Source: Oleiagrimonas sp964566965 (GTDB lineage Bacteria > Pseudomonadota > Gammaproteobacteria > Xanthomonadales > Rhodanobacteraceae). Taken from it: a stretch of DNA of 64,000 nucleotides. Every line of letters starts with the position of its first letter. Position 1 is the first letter of the stretch. The notes under the pieces are model-generated. The model worked only from the letters and a program-made list of their open reading frames with translations, was not told the origin of the DNA and searched no databases. Position numbers and translations under genes: made by a program. The stretch spans positions 1 to 64,000 of the forward strand of contig CAZMKO010000002.1 in assembly GCA_964566965.1 (NCBI GenBank). Direction: 5' to 3'. Below are positions 56,790 to 64,000 of the stretch, in pieces.

Positions 56790-57707
56790 TCAGCGTGCGT
56801 GTTCGCGCATGATGGCATGCACGCGCCGGGTCAGTGCCACCGCCTCGTCGAACGGACGCAGCCACATGTTGCGTCCGAACATCACGCCGGTGGCATCGGC
56901 CTGCATGTATTGCGTGACCTTGCGCAGCACGGCATCGTCGTCGTCGTTCTTCACGCCGCCGGAGAACAGCACCATGGTGCGCCCGGCCGAGCGCACCACG
57001 CGCGCGGTGCGGGCGGCGGCATCCTCGTCCAGCGTATCGTAGGGGGCTGGAACGTTGTCACGGTGATCGTCGGGTTCGTGCAGCTTGACGATGTCGGCGC
57101 CCACTTCCAGCGCCACGCGTGCGGCATAGTCCTGGGCGTACAGGGTGCCCTTGCCGCCCTTGGCGTCGATGGCCGACCCGCGCGGGTAGGACCACAGCAC
57201 CAGCGGCATGCCGTAGCGCTCGCAGTCGGCACGCACTTCGCGCAGCCGGCGCAGTTCTTCGTCCTGGCGCGGCGAGCCGACGTACAACGTGGCGCCCACC
57301 GCGTCGGCACCCAGACGTACCGCGTCCTCGACCGAGGCGAACAGCGGCGACGTGGCTTCGCCGTCATCGGCAATGTTGGTCTTGCCGTTGAGCTTGAGGA
57401 TCAGCGGTACACGCCCGGCGTGCCGGCGCATGTATTTCTCGGCCAGGCCGACGCCCAGCGCGATGGCGGAAAACCCGCCGGCCTCGGCCAGCTCGAACTG
57501 GTAGGCCGGATCCGCCGCGGGCGGGTGCGGGAAAAAGTCCGTGGGGCCGTGTTCCAGGCCCTGGTCCAGCGGCAACACCATCAACGTGCCGTTGCCCGGC
57601 CCGTGGCCGTAGAGCAGGCGATGCAGGCGGGTGCGCTTGCCGAGGGAGAGGTCCAGCTGATCCAGGGTCGGCGGGGTGAACGTCGGTGCTTGCGTCGAGG
57701 TTGTCAT
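56790..57707 (-). CDS. Class I fructose/tagatose-bisphosphate aldolase (FbaB/DhnA type)
   Basis: 305 aa. Archaeal-type class I aldolase: PLDQGLEHGPTDFF, PLILKLNGKTN, the VGATLYVGSPRQDEEL block, the Schiff-base Lys in GADIVKLHEP, and the phosphate-binding FSGGVKNDD. Cleaves a ketose 1,6-bisphosphate; given AgaS and the AgaR-type repressor, tagatose-1,6-bisphosphate is a plausible substrate here. First gene of the minus-strand operon aldolase-amidohydrolase-repressor. The operator-like repeats start right at its ATG. Confidence 0.88.
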   Translation of the reverse strand: MTTSTQAPTFTPPTLDQLDLSLGKRTRLHRLLYGHGPGNGTLMVLPLDQGLEHGPTDFFPHPPAADPAYQFELAEAGGFSAIALGVGLAEKYMRRHAGRVPLILKLNGKTNIADDGEATSPLFASVEDAVRLGADAVGATLYVGSPRQDEELRRLREVRADCERYGMPLVLWSYPRGSAIDAKGGKGTLYAQDYAARVALEVGADIVKLHEPDDHRDNVPAPYDTLDEDAAARTARVVRSAGRTMVLFSGGVKNDDDDAVLRKVTQYMQADATGVMFGRNMWLRPFDEAVALTRRVHAIMREHAR

Positions 57708-57756
57708 TTCGATACTCTTCGATTGAACTTACGAATACTTTCGTTACTGGCAATAT
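57706..57756. promoter_or_regulatory. Divergent promoter with repeated DeoR/AgaR-type operator half-sites
   Basis: TTCGAT occurs at 57708 and 57718, TTACGAAT at 57729 and TTTCGTTA at 57739, about one helical turn apart. The block 57726-57747 (AACTTACGAATACTTTCGTT plus AC) matches 15 of 22 positions of the block upstream of agaS. CTTTCGTT resembles the core of known AgaR sites. A TTACGA-N16-CAATAT promoter (57729-57756) would overlap it. Confidence 0.5.
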
Positions 57757-57856
57757 TCAAGTAGGCGAAGGCTGTTGTCAAACCGTTTCGCGGTATTTCT
57801 CGCCGCAGGATGGATGGCCGGACCCGGAAACGGCCAGAACAGTGGGGATCATCAGC

Positions 57857-59869
57857 ATGCAATCGGATTCTTTCGGATCTTTTCGACGGCTTGCCATCGT
57901 GGCGACGGTGGCCTTGTTGACCGCCGGCACGCTCCACGCCGCGCCGGCGCAGAAGGCGGCACATACCTTTGGCAATGCCGCGATCGATGCCCACTGGCGC
58001 GTGGACGACGGCCACCTCCGTGACCTGGTCGTCACGGACAGGCTCAACCATGCGACGATCCCCGTCACTGCACCATTCAAGCTGATTCTCGACGACGATG
58101 CCACGTTCGACGTCGGCAACATGCGCCTGGCGGAGGCGCCGCGCACGCTGGACCTGAAGGCCAAGCCGGATGCCGCGCGCCTCGCCGCGCGTCTGCCGGG
58201 CAGGGCGGTGCAGGCCCGTTTCGTCGACGCCGCCGGCCGCTTCCGGGTGGACTGGCGCCTGGTGCAGCGCCAGGACTCCCGGTACCTGCGCCAGATCGTC
58301 ACCATCACGGCATTGAAACAGGACGAACACCTCGCGCGGGTGGAACTGCTGGGCGCAAAGGTGACCGGGGCGCACGTGGTCGGCAGCGTTGACGGCTCGC
58401 CGATGGTGGCCGGCCATGACTACCTGGGCTTCGAGAGCCCGTTGTCACATACCAGCCGCGGGCACGGCTGGAGCGACCAGGTGCGCATGTGGATCGAGCG
58501 CGAGCTGCCGCTGCGCAAGGGCACGTCGGTGACCTATTCCGCGGTGGTCGGCGTCACGCGGCCGACCCAGTTGCGGCGCGACTTCGCCACGTATGTCGAA
58601 CGCGAGCGCGCGCATCCGTACCGTCCGTTCCTGCACTACAACACCTATTACGATCTCGGTGCCTACACGCAGGCGCAGGCCCTGGAGCGTATCGCCGCCT
58701 ATGGCCGGGAGCTGGTCGACAAGCGCGGGGTGACGTTGGACTCGTTCCTGTTCGACGGCGGCTGGGAGCAGCCCAACGGCACCTGGAAGTTCCGTCAGAA
58801 GGCATTCCCGGACGGATTCCAGCCGATCTGCAAGGCGGCCTCGGCGTATGGCGCGGCCCCCGGCATCTGGATGTCGCCCTGGGGTGGCTACGGTGGCCGC
58901 GACAAGGTCGTGGCGGCCGGCCGCAAACTCGGTTTCGAGGTGGTCGACGGCGGCTTCGCCCTGTCCGGGCCGCACTATTACCGGAACTTTCACCGCCGGG
59001 TGATGGATCTGCTGGCGCACGATTGCATCAACATGTTCAAGTTCGACGGCACCGGCAACGTCGACAGCGTGTTTCCCGGCAGCCTGTTCGACAGCGATTT
59101 CGCCGCCATGATCCAGCTGATCGAGGACATCCGCGCCAGGAAGCCGGACACCTTCATCAACCTTTCCACCGGCACCTGGGCCTCGCCGTTCTGGCTGCGC
59201 TATTCCGACGCGATCTGGCGCAACGGTGCCTCGCGCTACGAGGATTTCGACCACAGCTTCGCGGGCGTGGGCAGCCGACGCGAGCAGTGGATGACTTATC
59301 GCGACCAGCAGGTGTACCGCAACATCGTCGAACGGGGGCCGCTTTTTCCCATCAACTCGCTGATGCTGCACGGCATCATCTACGCGCAGCATGCCGAGGG
59401 CCTGAATACCGACCCGGGCGACGATTTCGCCAACGAGGTGCGCAGTTTCTTCGCCTCCGGCACCGACCTGCAGGAAATGTACATCACCCCGTCGCTGCTC
59501 ACCGAGCACAACTGGGACGACCTCGCGCAGGCGGCCAAGTGGGCACGCGCGCATGCCGACGTGCTGCGCGACGTGCATTGGGTCGGCGGTGATCCCGGAC
59601 GGCTGGACGTCTACGGCTGGGCCGCGTGGACGCCGCGCAAGGCGATCATCACGTTCCGCAATCCGTCCGACAAGGCGCAGCAGGTGCTCGTCGATTTGCG
59701 CAGGCAACTGGAATTGCCGCCGGATGCCGCCTCGCGCTTCCGCGTGCGCGCGGTCTGGAAGGGCACCGGCGACGGCGTGCCGGCGACGTTGGATGCGGCG
59801 CATGTTCAGAGCATTCGGCTGGCGCCGTTCGAGGTACTGACGTTGGCATTGACACCGGTGGCGGACTGA
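57857..59869 (+). CDS. Secreted clan GH-D-like glycoside hydrolase (alpha-galactosidase/N-acetylgalactosaminidase type)
   Basis: 670 aa. Signal peptide at about residues 1-33 (RLAIVATVALLTAGTLHAAP). N-terminal beta-rich domain, TIM barrel from about residue 255 (FLHYNTYYDLGAYTQAQALE, FLFDGGWEQPNGTWKF), and a KxD catalytic-type motif NMFKFDGTGN with candidate nucleophile Asp397; second acid candidates in YEDFDHSFAGVG. The C-terminal beta domain ends LAPFEVLTLAL. The K-x-D pattern and FPDGFQP fit GH36/GH27 relatives. Substrate inferred from AgaS and the receptor: galactose- or GalNAc-containing glycans. Confidence 0.7.
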   Translation: MQSDSFGSFRRLAIVATVALLTAGTLHAAPAQKAAHTFGNAAIDAHWRVDDGHLRDLVVTDRLNHATIPVTAPFKLILDDDATFDVGNMRLAEAPRTLDLKAKPDAARLAARLPGRAVQARFVDAAGRFRVDWRLVQRQDSRYLRQIVTITALKQDEHLARVELLGAKVTGAHVVGSVDGSPMVAGHDYLGFESPLSHTSRGHGWSDQVRMWIERELPLRKGTSVTYSAVVGVTRPTQLRRDFATYVERERAHPYRPFLHYNTYYDLGAYTQAQALERIAAYGRELVDKRGVTLDSFLFDGGWEQPNGTWKFRQKAFPDGFQPICKAASAYGAAPGIWMSPWGGYGGRDKVVAAGRKLGFEVVDGGFALSGPHYYRNFHRRVMDLLAHDCINMFKFDGTGNVDSVFPGSLFDSDFAAMIQLIEDIRARKPDTFINLSTGTWASPFWLRYSDAIWRNGASRYEDFDHSFAGVGSRREQWMTYRDQQVYRNIVERGPLFPINSLMLHGIIYAQHAEGLNTDPGDDFANEVRSFFASGTDLQEMYITPSLLTEHNWDDLAQAAKWARAHADVLRDVHWVGGDPGRLDVYGWAAWTPRKAIITFRNPSDKAQQVLVDLRRQLELPPDAASRFRVRAVWKGTGDGVPATLDAAHVQSIRLAPFEVLTLALTPVAD

Positions 59870-60041
59870 ACACGGGGCCGGCCGGGGGCCGGCGAGGCGC
59901 AGACATGCATGGGCCGCGTAGGGGCGGCCCGCCACCGGCGGCGGGGTGTTGCCGGGTGACAGGGGCAAGGATCGAGGCATCGGCGGCCCGGCCGCGTCGG
60001 ACGGCGCCGTTCCATTCAGAACCTTCGGAGGGTAAGTACAC

Positions 60042-63000
60042 ATGAACGTCAAGGGTTTGCCGCGCACCACGCAGCTCGGCGCAATGATCGCGCTGTGCCT
60101 GGCCGGGGGCGCCGCGGTGGCGCAATCGACCACGGGCAGTATTTCGGGACAGGTGCCGGCCGGCGACACGGTCGTCATCCAGGGCGCCAACGGCTTGAGC
60201 CGCAGCGTCCGCGCCAACAGCCAGGGGCGCTATACCGCCAGTCAGCTCCCGCTGGGTGAATACACGGTCACGCTGAAGCGCGACGGCAAGGTGGTGGACA
60301 CGCGCGAGCACGTCGTACTGACGGTCGGTGCCGCCGCGCAGGTGTCGTTCGCCGCCCCGCAGGAAGCCGAGGACATGAGTGCGGTGACGGTGTCGGCCAA
60401 CGCCTTGCCGTCGATCGACGTGAGCAGCGTCACCTCCGAAACCGTCATCAGTGCCGAGCAGCTGGCGAAGCTGCCGCTGGGATTCAGCGCCGAGGCAGCC
60501 GCGCAGCTGGCGCCGGGGGCGGTCGACAACAACGCCGGCTACAAGAGCCCCGTGGGCGGTTCGCTGGTCAGTTTCGGCGGTGCCGGCGCCAACGAAAACG
60601 CCTATTACATCAACGGCTTCAACACCACCGATCCGTTCAAGTCGCTGGGCGGTCTGACGTTGCCGTACGGCTCCATCTCGCAGGAGCAGGTGCTGACCGG
60701 CGGTTACAGCGCCAAGTACGGCCGCTCCGACGGCGGCGTGGTCAACATGGTCGGCAAGCGCGGCACCAATGAATGGCATTTTGGCGGCAAGGCCTCGTGG
60801 GAACCGGCCTTCGCGCGGGCGTCGCAATCCACGCTTTACTACGAGCACAGCCTGCCCACCGCGCCGGGGCAGGTGGAGGACTACGGCAGCCTGTATGACG
60901 CGCGCGGCGAAGGCAATTACTGGCGAACCACGTACGACGCCTACCTCGGCGGCCCGCTGATCAAGGACAAGTTGTTTCTGTTCGCTTCGGTCGAGGCGGC
61001 GAAGACCGAGGGCACCTCGTTGGGCCCGGTCACCTCGGTGGCGCCGTGGAGCCGCTACGAGACCCGCATGCCCAAGTGGTATGCCAAGCTCGACTGGAAC
61101 ATCAACGACCGCAACATCCTGGAGCTGACCGGCGCCTCCAACAAGATGCACAGCAGCGGCACCACATACGAATACGATTACAAACAACGGCGTCGCGGCG
61201 ACGGGTACGCGCGCAGCAACGACGTGAAGACCGGCGGCACGATGTGGGTCGCCCATTACACCGGCTACGTGACCGACCAGCTCACCGTCAGCGCGTTGTA
61301 CGGCAAGATGACCAATCCGTATTACGACGTGCCGCCGGACGTGGATCCGGACCTGGTCTACATCGGCAACCCGAAGCTGCAGAACCCGGCGTTGAACGGC
61401 GGGGTGCCGCGGCACACCGACCAGACCGTCACCAGCATCACCGACCCGCGGCAGAAGGTGCGCACCTCGAACCTGCGTCTGAGTCTGGAATACCAGCTCG
61501 GCAACCACACCCTGACCGCCGGCATCGACAACCTCGATCTGGCCATGATGCACCACGGCGGCTCGCCGACCGGCCCCGGTTATTCCTGGACCTACCAGCA
61601 CACCGACAATCCGGAGAATCCGCTGGTCAGCGGTCTGGGCGTCGGCGCCACCGCGGACTTCCCGAACGGCGCGGAGGGTTACTATGTCACCCAGCACGTC
61701 GGCATCCGCAATGTCAGCGTGCACTCCAGTCAGCGCGGCCAGTTCATCGAGGACAAGTGGCAGGTGAGCCCGCGTTTCCTGCTGTCGTTGGGGCTGCGCA
61801 ACGGCGAGTTCACCAACTACAACCCGCTCGGGCAGGCCTTCATCAAGCAGCGCAACGAACTGGCGCCACGCCTGGGCTTCAGCTGGGACGTGTACGGCGA
61901 CGCCAGCTTCAAGGTGTACGGCAACGCCGGCCGCTATTTCCTGGCCACGCCGCTGGAGCCGTCGTTCAGCGCGGCCAGCAGTGGCATCGACACCACGCAG
62001 TATTTCACCTACGGCGGCATCAACGCCGACGGCACGCCGGCGGACCTCACCGCCATGGCGCCGCCGGTGTCGGCCAACAACCACTTCGGCCAGCCGCGCG
62101 ATCCCAAGACCGTCGCCGTGAAGGACATCAAGCCGATGTACAACGACGAGTTCATGGTCGGCTTCACCAAGACGCTCGGCGATGCGTGGCTGTACGGTGC
62201 CAAGGCCACGCGCCGTGTGTTGCGTTCGGCCATCGACGACGGCTGTCTGGGCGACCTGATTGTCGAGAAGGCCCGCGAGCTGGGCTACGACGACATCGAG
62301 CTGCCCGGCTGCTACATGGTCAACGCCGGCGCGCGCAACACCTTCGTGGTCAAGACCGCCTCCGGCGAATACCACGACATCCCGCTCAGCCGCAAGGAGA
62401 TCGGCTATCCCGAACTGAAGCGCAATTACTACGCGCTGGAGCTGTTCATGGAGCATCCGTTCGACGGCCGCTGGTTCGGCAAGATCGACTACGTGTTCTC
62501 GCGCAGCTACGGCAACACCGAAGGCATGACCCAATCCAACGTGCAGTCCTCGGGGCCGCAGGAGTCGGCGGACTGGGACAACGTGCCGATCATGGTGTGG
62601 AGCAACGGCGATCAGGGCAACGATCATCGCCACCAGATCAAGGCCTTCGGCTACTACCAGATCAACCCGCAATGGCTGGTGTCGGGCAGTCTGCGCCTGA
62701 TCTCGGGGCAACCGCGCGCCTGCCTGGGCCTGTTCCCGCAACCGGACAGCGATCCGGCCGGTTACGGTTCGCTGTACCACTATTGCGACTACAAGCCGGC
62801 GCCGCCGGGAAGCCGCGGTCGCTTGCCGTGGACACGGCAGCTGGATGTCGGCGTGACCTACAAGCCGGCCTTCGCGGCACAGAAACTGGCGTTCAACCTC
62901 AACGTGTTCAACCTGTTCAACGCGCAAACGGAGACCAACACCTACCCGAGCCTGTACGCGGATTCGGCCGGCTCACCCAATCCCCTGTACGGGACCGCCC

Positions 63001-63053
63001 GGGTGACGCAGGCTCCCCGTTACGTGCGATTCTCGGTGACCTACGACTACTGA
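60042..63053 (+). CDS. TonB-dependent outer-membrane receptor (Oar/carboxypeptidase-regulatory-domain type)
   Basis: 1003 aa. Signal peptide to about residue 28 (ALCLAGGAAVAQS), a carboxypeptidase-regulatory-like Ig fold (about 30-105: GSISGQVPAGDTVVIQG, GRYTASQLPLGEYTVTLKRD), TonB-box-like MSAVTVSA, plug domain (about 120-245; YINGFNTTDPF, GGYSAKYGRSDGGVVNM) and a 22-strand-type barrel ending RFSVTYDY with the terminal aromatic residue. Imports a large substrate, probably an oligosaccharide, given the adjacent glycosidase. A GC hairpin (GCCGGCC-GGG-GGCCGGC, near 59878-59894) separates it from the glycosidase gene; CGGAGGG precedes the ATG. Confidence 0.9.
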   Translation: MNVKGLPRTTQLGAMIALCLAGGAAVAQSTTGSISGQVPAGDTVVIQGANGLSRSVRANSQGRYTASQLPLGEYTVTLKRDGKVVDTREHVVLTVGAAAQVSFAAPQEAEDMSAVTVSANALPSIDVSSVTSETVISAEQLAKLPLGFSAEAAAQLAPGAVDNNAGYKSPVGGSLVSFGGAGANENAYYINGFNTTDPFKSLGGLTLPYGSISQEQVLTGGYSAKYGRSDGGVVNMVGKRGTNEWHFGGKASWEPAFARASQSTLYYEHSLPTAPGQVEDYGSLYDARGEGNYWRTTYDAYLGGPLIKDKLFLFASVEAAKTEGTSLGPVTSVAPWSRYETRMPKWYAKLDWNINDRNILELTGASNKMHSSGTTYEYDYKQRRRGDGYARSNDVKTGGTMWVAHYTGYVTDQLTVSALYGKMTNPYYDVPPDVDPDLVYIGNPKLQNPALNGGVPRHTDQTVTSITDPRQKVRTSNLRLSLEYQLGNHTLTAGIDNLDLAMMHHGGSPTGPGYSWTYQHTDNPENPLVSGLGVGATADFPNGAEGYYVTQHVGIRNVSVHSSQRGQFIEDKWQVSPRFLLSLGLRNGEFTNYNPLGQAFIKQRNELAPRLGFSWDVYGDASFKVYGNAGRYFLATPLEPSFSAASSGIDTTQYFTYGGINADGTPADLTAMAPPVSANNHFGQPRDPKTVAVKDIKPMYNDEFMVGFTKTLGDAWLYGAKATRRVLRSAIDDGCLGDLIVEKARELGYDDIELPGCYMVNAGARNTFVVKTASGEYHDIPLSRKEIGYPELKRNYYALELFMEHPFDGRWFGKIDYVFSRSYGNTEGMTQSNVQSSGPQESADWDNVPIMVWSNGDQGNDHRHQIKAFGYYQINPQWLVSGSLRLISGQPRACLGLFPQPDSDPAGYGSLYHYCDYKPAPPGSRGRLPWTRQLDVGVTYKPAFAAQKLAFNLNVFNLFNAQTETNTYPSLYADSAGSPNPLYGTARVTQAPRYVRFSVTYDY

Positions 63054-63157
63054 ATGTCACTGGGGATCAGGGGAATGCCGCGCCGTCGCCGGTGTCGCCG
63101 TTCGTGGCGGTGCGGCATCCATCGTCCGGCCAGGGATCGGCTTGAATGGCCATGATG

Positions 63158-63199
63158 TTTCAAATAGCCTATAAAAACTTACAATATCTTTCATTTTGA
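63158..63199 (+). promoter_or_regulatory. agaS promoter with overlapping AgaR-type operator
   Basis: TTTCAA (63158-63163), 16-bp spacer, TACAAT (63180-63185), overlapped by the operator-like block 63176-63197 (AACTTACAATATCTTTCATT plus TT), which matches the aldolase/glycosidase divergent region. It ends 11 bp before the agaS ATG. Confidence 0.5.
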
Positions 63200-63210
63200 T
63201 CGAGCGATTC

Positions 63211-64000
63211 ATGCCACAGCCGCACACATCTACCCCGATACCCGCGACCCTGGCCGAGCTGCGCGCGGCGCCGCCGGCCGCGCACGACCGCCTGGGATGC
63301 GCCGACACGCTGCGCGAGATCCTGCAGCAGCCGCGGACGTGGCGTGCCACCGACGCGCTGATCGGCGACGCCGCGGCCGGCGACGTTCTGGCTCTGGAGC
63401 CGCGTCCGGCGCACATCGTGCTCACCGGCTCGGGCAGCTCGCTGTATGTCGGCGAATGCCTCGCGCCGGTGTTGCAGGCGGCGTTGGGCGTGCCGTGTCG
63501 TGCCATGGCCGCGGGTACCTTGCTGGCGGAGCGTGACAGCGTGCTGCCACCGGGCGGCGACGGTCTGCTGGTATCGATCGCCCGCTCCGGCAACAGTCCG
63601 GAGAGTGTGGGCGTGGTCGATGCCATGTTGGCCCACGCACCCGGCTGGCGGCACCTGGTGGTGACTTGCAACGCCGAGGGCAAGCTGGCGACGCGCTATG
63701 TCGACGAGCCGCGCGTGCGCACCTTGCTGCTCGATCCGGACACCAACGATCGCAGCCTGGTCATGACCAGCAGCTTCACCAACCTGGTGCATGCCGTCAG
63801 CGGTCTGATGCCCGGAAGCGCCGGCGCCGGCATCGCCGCGGCCGACGTTGCCGCGACCCTGATCGACACCCACGGCGACGCGCTGGCGAGGTGGGGCGCA
63901 CGTCAGGAGATGCAGGCCGTACTCTGCCTCGGCGACGGCGCGCAGTACGGCGCGGCACGCGAGGTGGCCCTGAAGCTGCTCGAAATGTCAGCCGGTGCGG
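63211..64000 (+). CDS. agaS: AgaS-type sugar isomerase/deaminase (SIS domains; 3' end outside window)
   Basis: 263 residues visible. First SIS domain: IVLTGSGSSLYVGECLAPVL near residue 70, LLVSIARSGNSPESVGVVDA (phosphate-binding Ser/Gly loop) near 117, then TSSFTNLVHAVSGL. The second SIS domain begins VLCLGDGAQYGAAREVALKL LEMSAGA at the window edge. AgaS converts galactosamine-6-phosphate to tagatose-6-phosphate plus ammonia; GlmS-like isomerases are the alternative. No glutamine-amidotransferase domain precedes it, excluding GlmS itself. Its own promoter carries the shared operator. Confidence 0.82.
   Translation, partial: MPQPHTSTPIPATLAELRAAPPAAHDRLGCADTLREILQQPRTWRATDALIGDAAAGDVLALEPRPAHIVLTGSGSSLYVGECLAPVLQAALGVPCRAMAAGTLLAERDSVLPPGGDGLLVSIARSGNSPESVGVVDAMLAHAPGWRHLVVTCNAEGKLATRYVDEPRVRTLLLDPDTNDRSLVMTSSFTNLVHAVSGLMPGSAGAGIAAADVAATLIDTHGDALARWGARQEMQAVLCLGDGAQYGAAREVALKLLEMSAGA

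Noticed and set aside
57686..57856. N-terminal extension of the secreted glycosidase
   Set aside because: It would cover the divergent promoter and operator repeats and bury the signal peptide; ATG 57857 places the signal peptide at the N terminus.

Overview
The window is a high-GC (mid-60s %, estimated by eye), densely coded gammaproteobacterial chromosome segment. Gene order and content point to the Xanthomonadales, most likely a Rhodanobacteraceae-type genus. The evidence is the run recN-hrcA-grpE-dnaK-dnaJ-dapB-carA-carB-greA-rpfE-recJ-prfB-lysS (the housekeeping frame of the Xanthomonas rpf region), a stand-alone homocysteine methyltransferase paired with an ArsR/methyltransferase regulator, a MetX-family protein resembling serine O-succinyltransferase, a kynurenine monooxygenase gene, and REP repeats of the GTGGGAGC type. 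Taxonomy is inferred; no rRNA is present. One 100-N assembly gap lies at 51557-51656.

Layout: 1-1.5 kb, methionine synthase N-terminal domain with its fused regulator. 1.6-2.8 kb, acyl-CoA dehydrogenase. 3-11.2 kb, recN facing the heat-shock genes hrcA, grpE, dnaK and dnaJ (a TMEM175-like channel sits between dnaK and dnaJ), then dapB. 11.4-26.9 kb, pyrimidine/arginine precursor genes carA and carB with a four-helix-bundle gene inserted between them, then greA, an ABC-F protein, rpfE, recJ, prfB (with programmed frameshift), lysS and a universal stress protein. 27-35.4 kb, assorted metabolism and membrane genes, tRNA-Ala(CGC), RNase D and a SUMF1-domain protein. 35.4-36.7 kb, a candidate tandem small-RNA locus, cysteine dioxygenase and tRNA-Leu(CAA). 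36.7-45.2 kb, MetX-like acyltransferase and the complete cytochrome c maturation operon ccmABCDEFGHI. 45.3-52.1 kb, SMUG1 glycosylase, a DUF3293 protein, kmo and a leucine/isovalerate degradation cluster (HMG-CoA lyase, methylcrotonyl-CoA carboxylase biotin subunit, cupin, gapped enoyl-CoA hydratase). 52.2-54.7 kb, the Fur-box feoA-feoB-Cys-rich operon. 54.7-64 kb, a divergent sugar locus: a DeoR/AgaR-type repressor, amidohydrolase and class I aldolase face a secreted clan-D glycosidase, a TonB-dependent receptor and AgaS. It is probably for galactosamine-containing glycans.

The most unusual items are: (1) the carA/carB cassette, in which a four-helix-bundle gene is bounded by perfect 29-bp inverted repeats made of four 7-bp units; this resembles the layout of rRNA intervening sequences but sits in an mRNA. 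(2) Two diverged tandem intergenic modules at 35.44-35.83 kb with a covarying stem plus terminator-like hairpin, which look like paired small RNAs. (3) A REP pair translated in frame inside an ABC-F gene. (4) A shared operator-like motif at two positions of the galactosamine locus.
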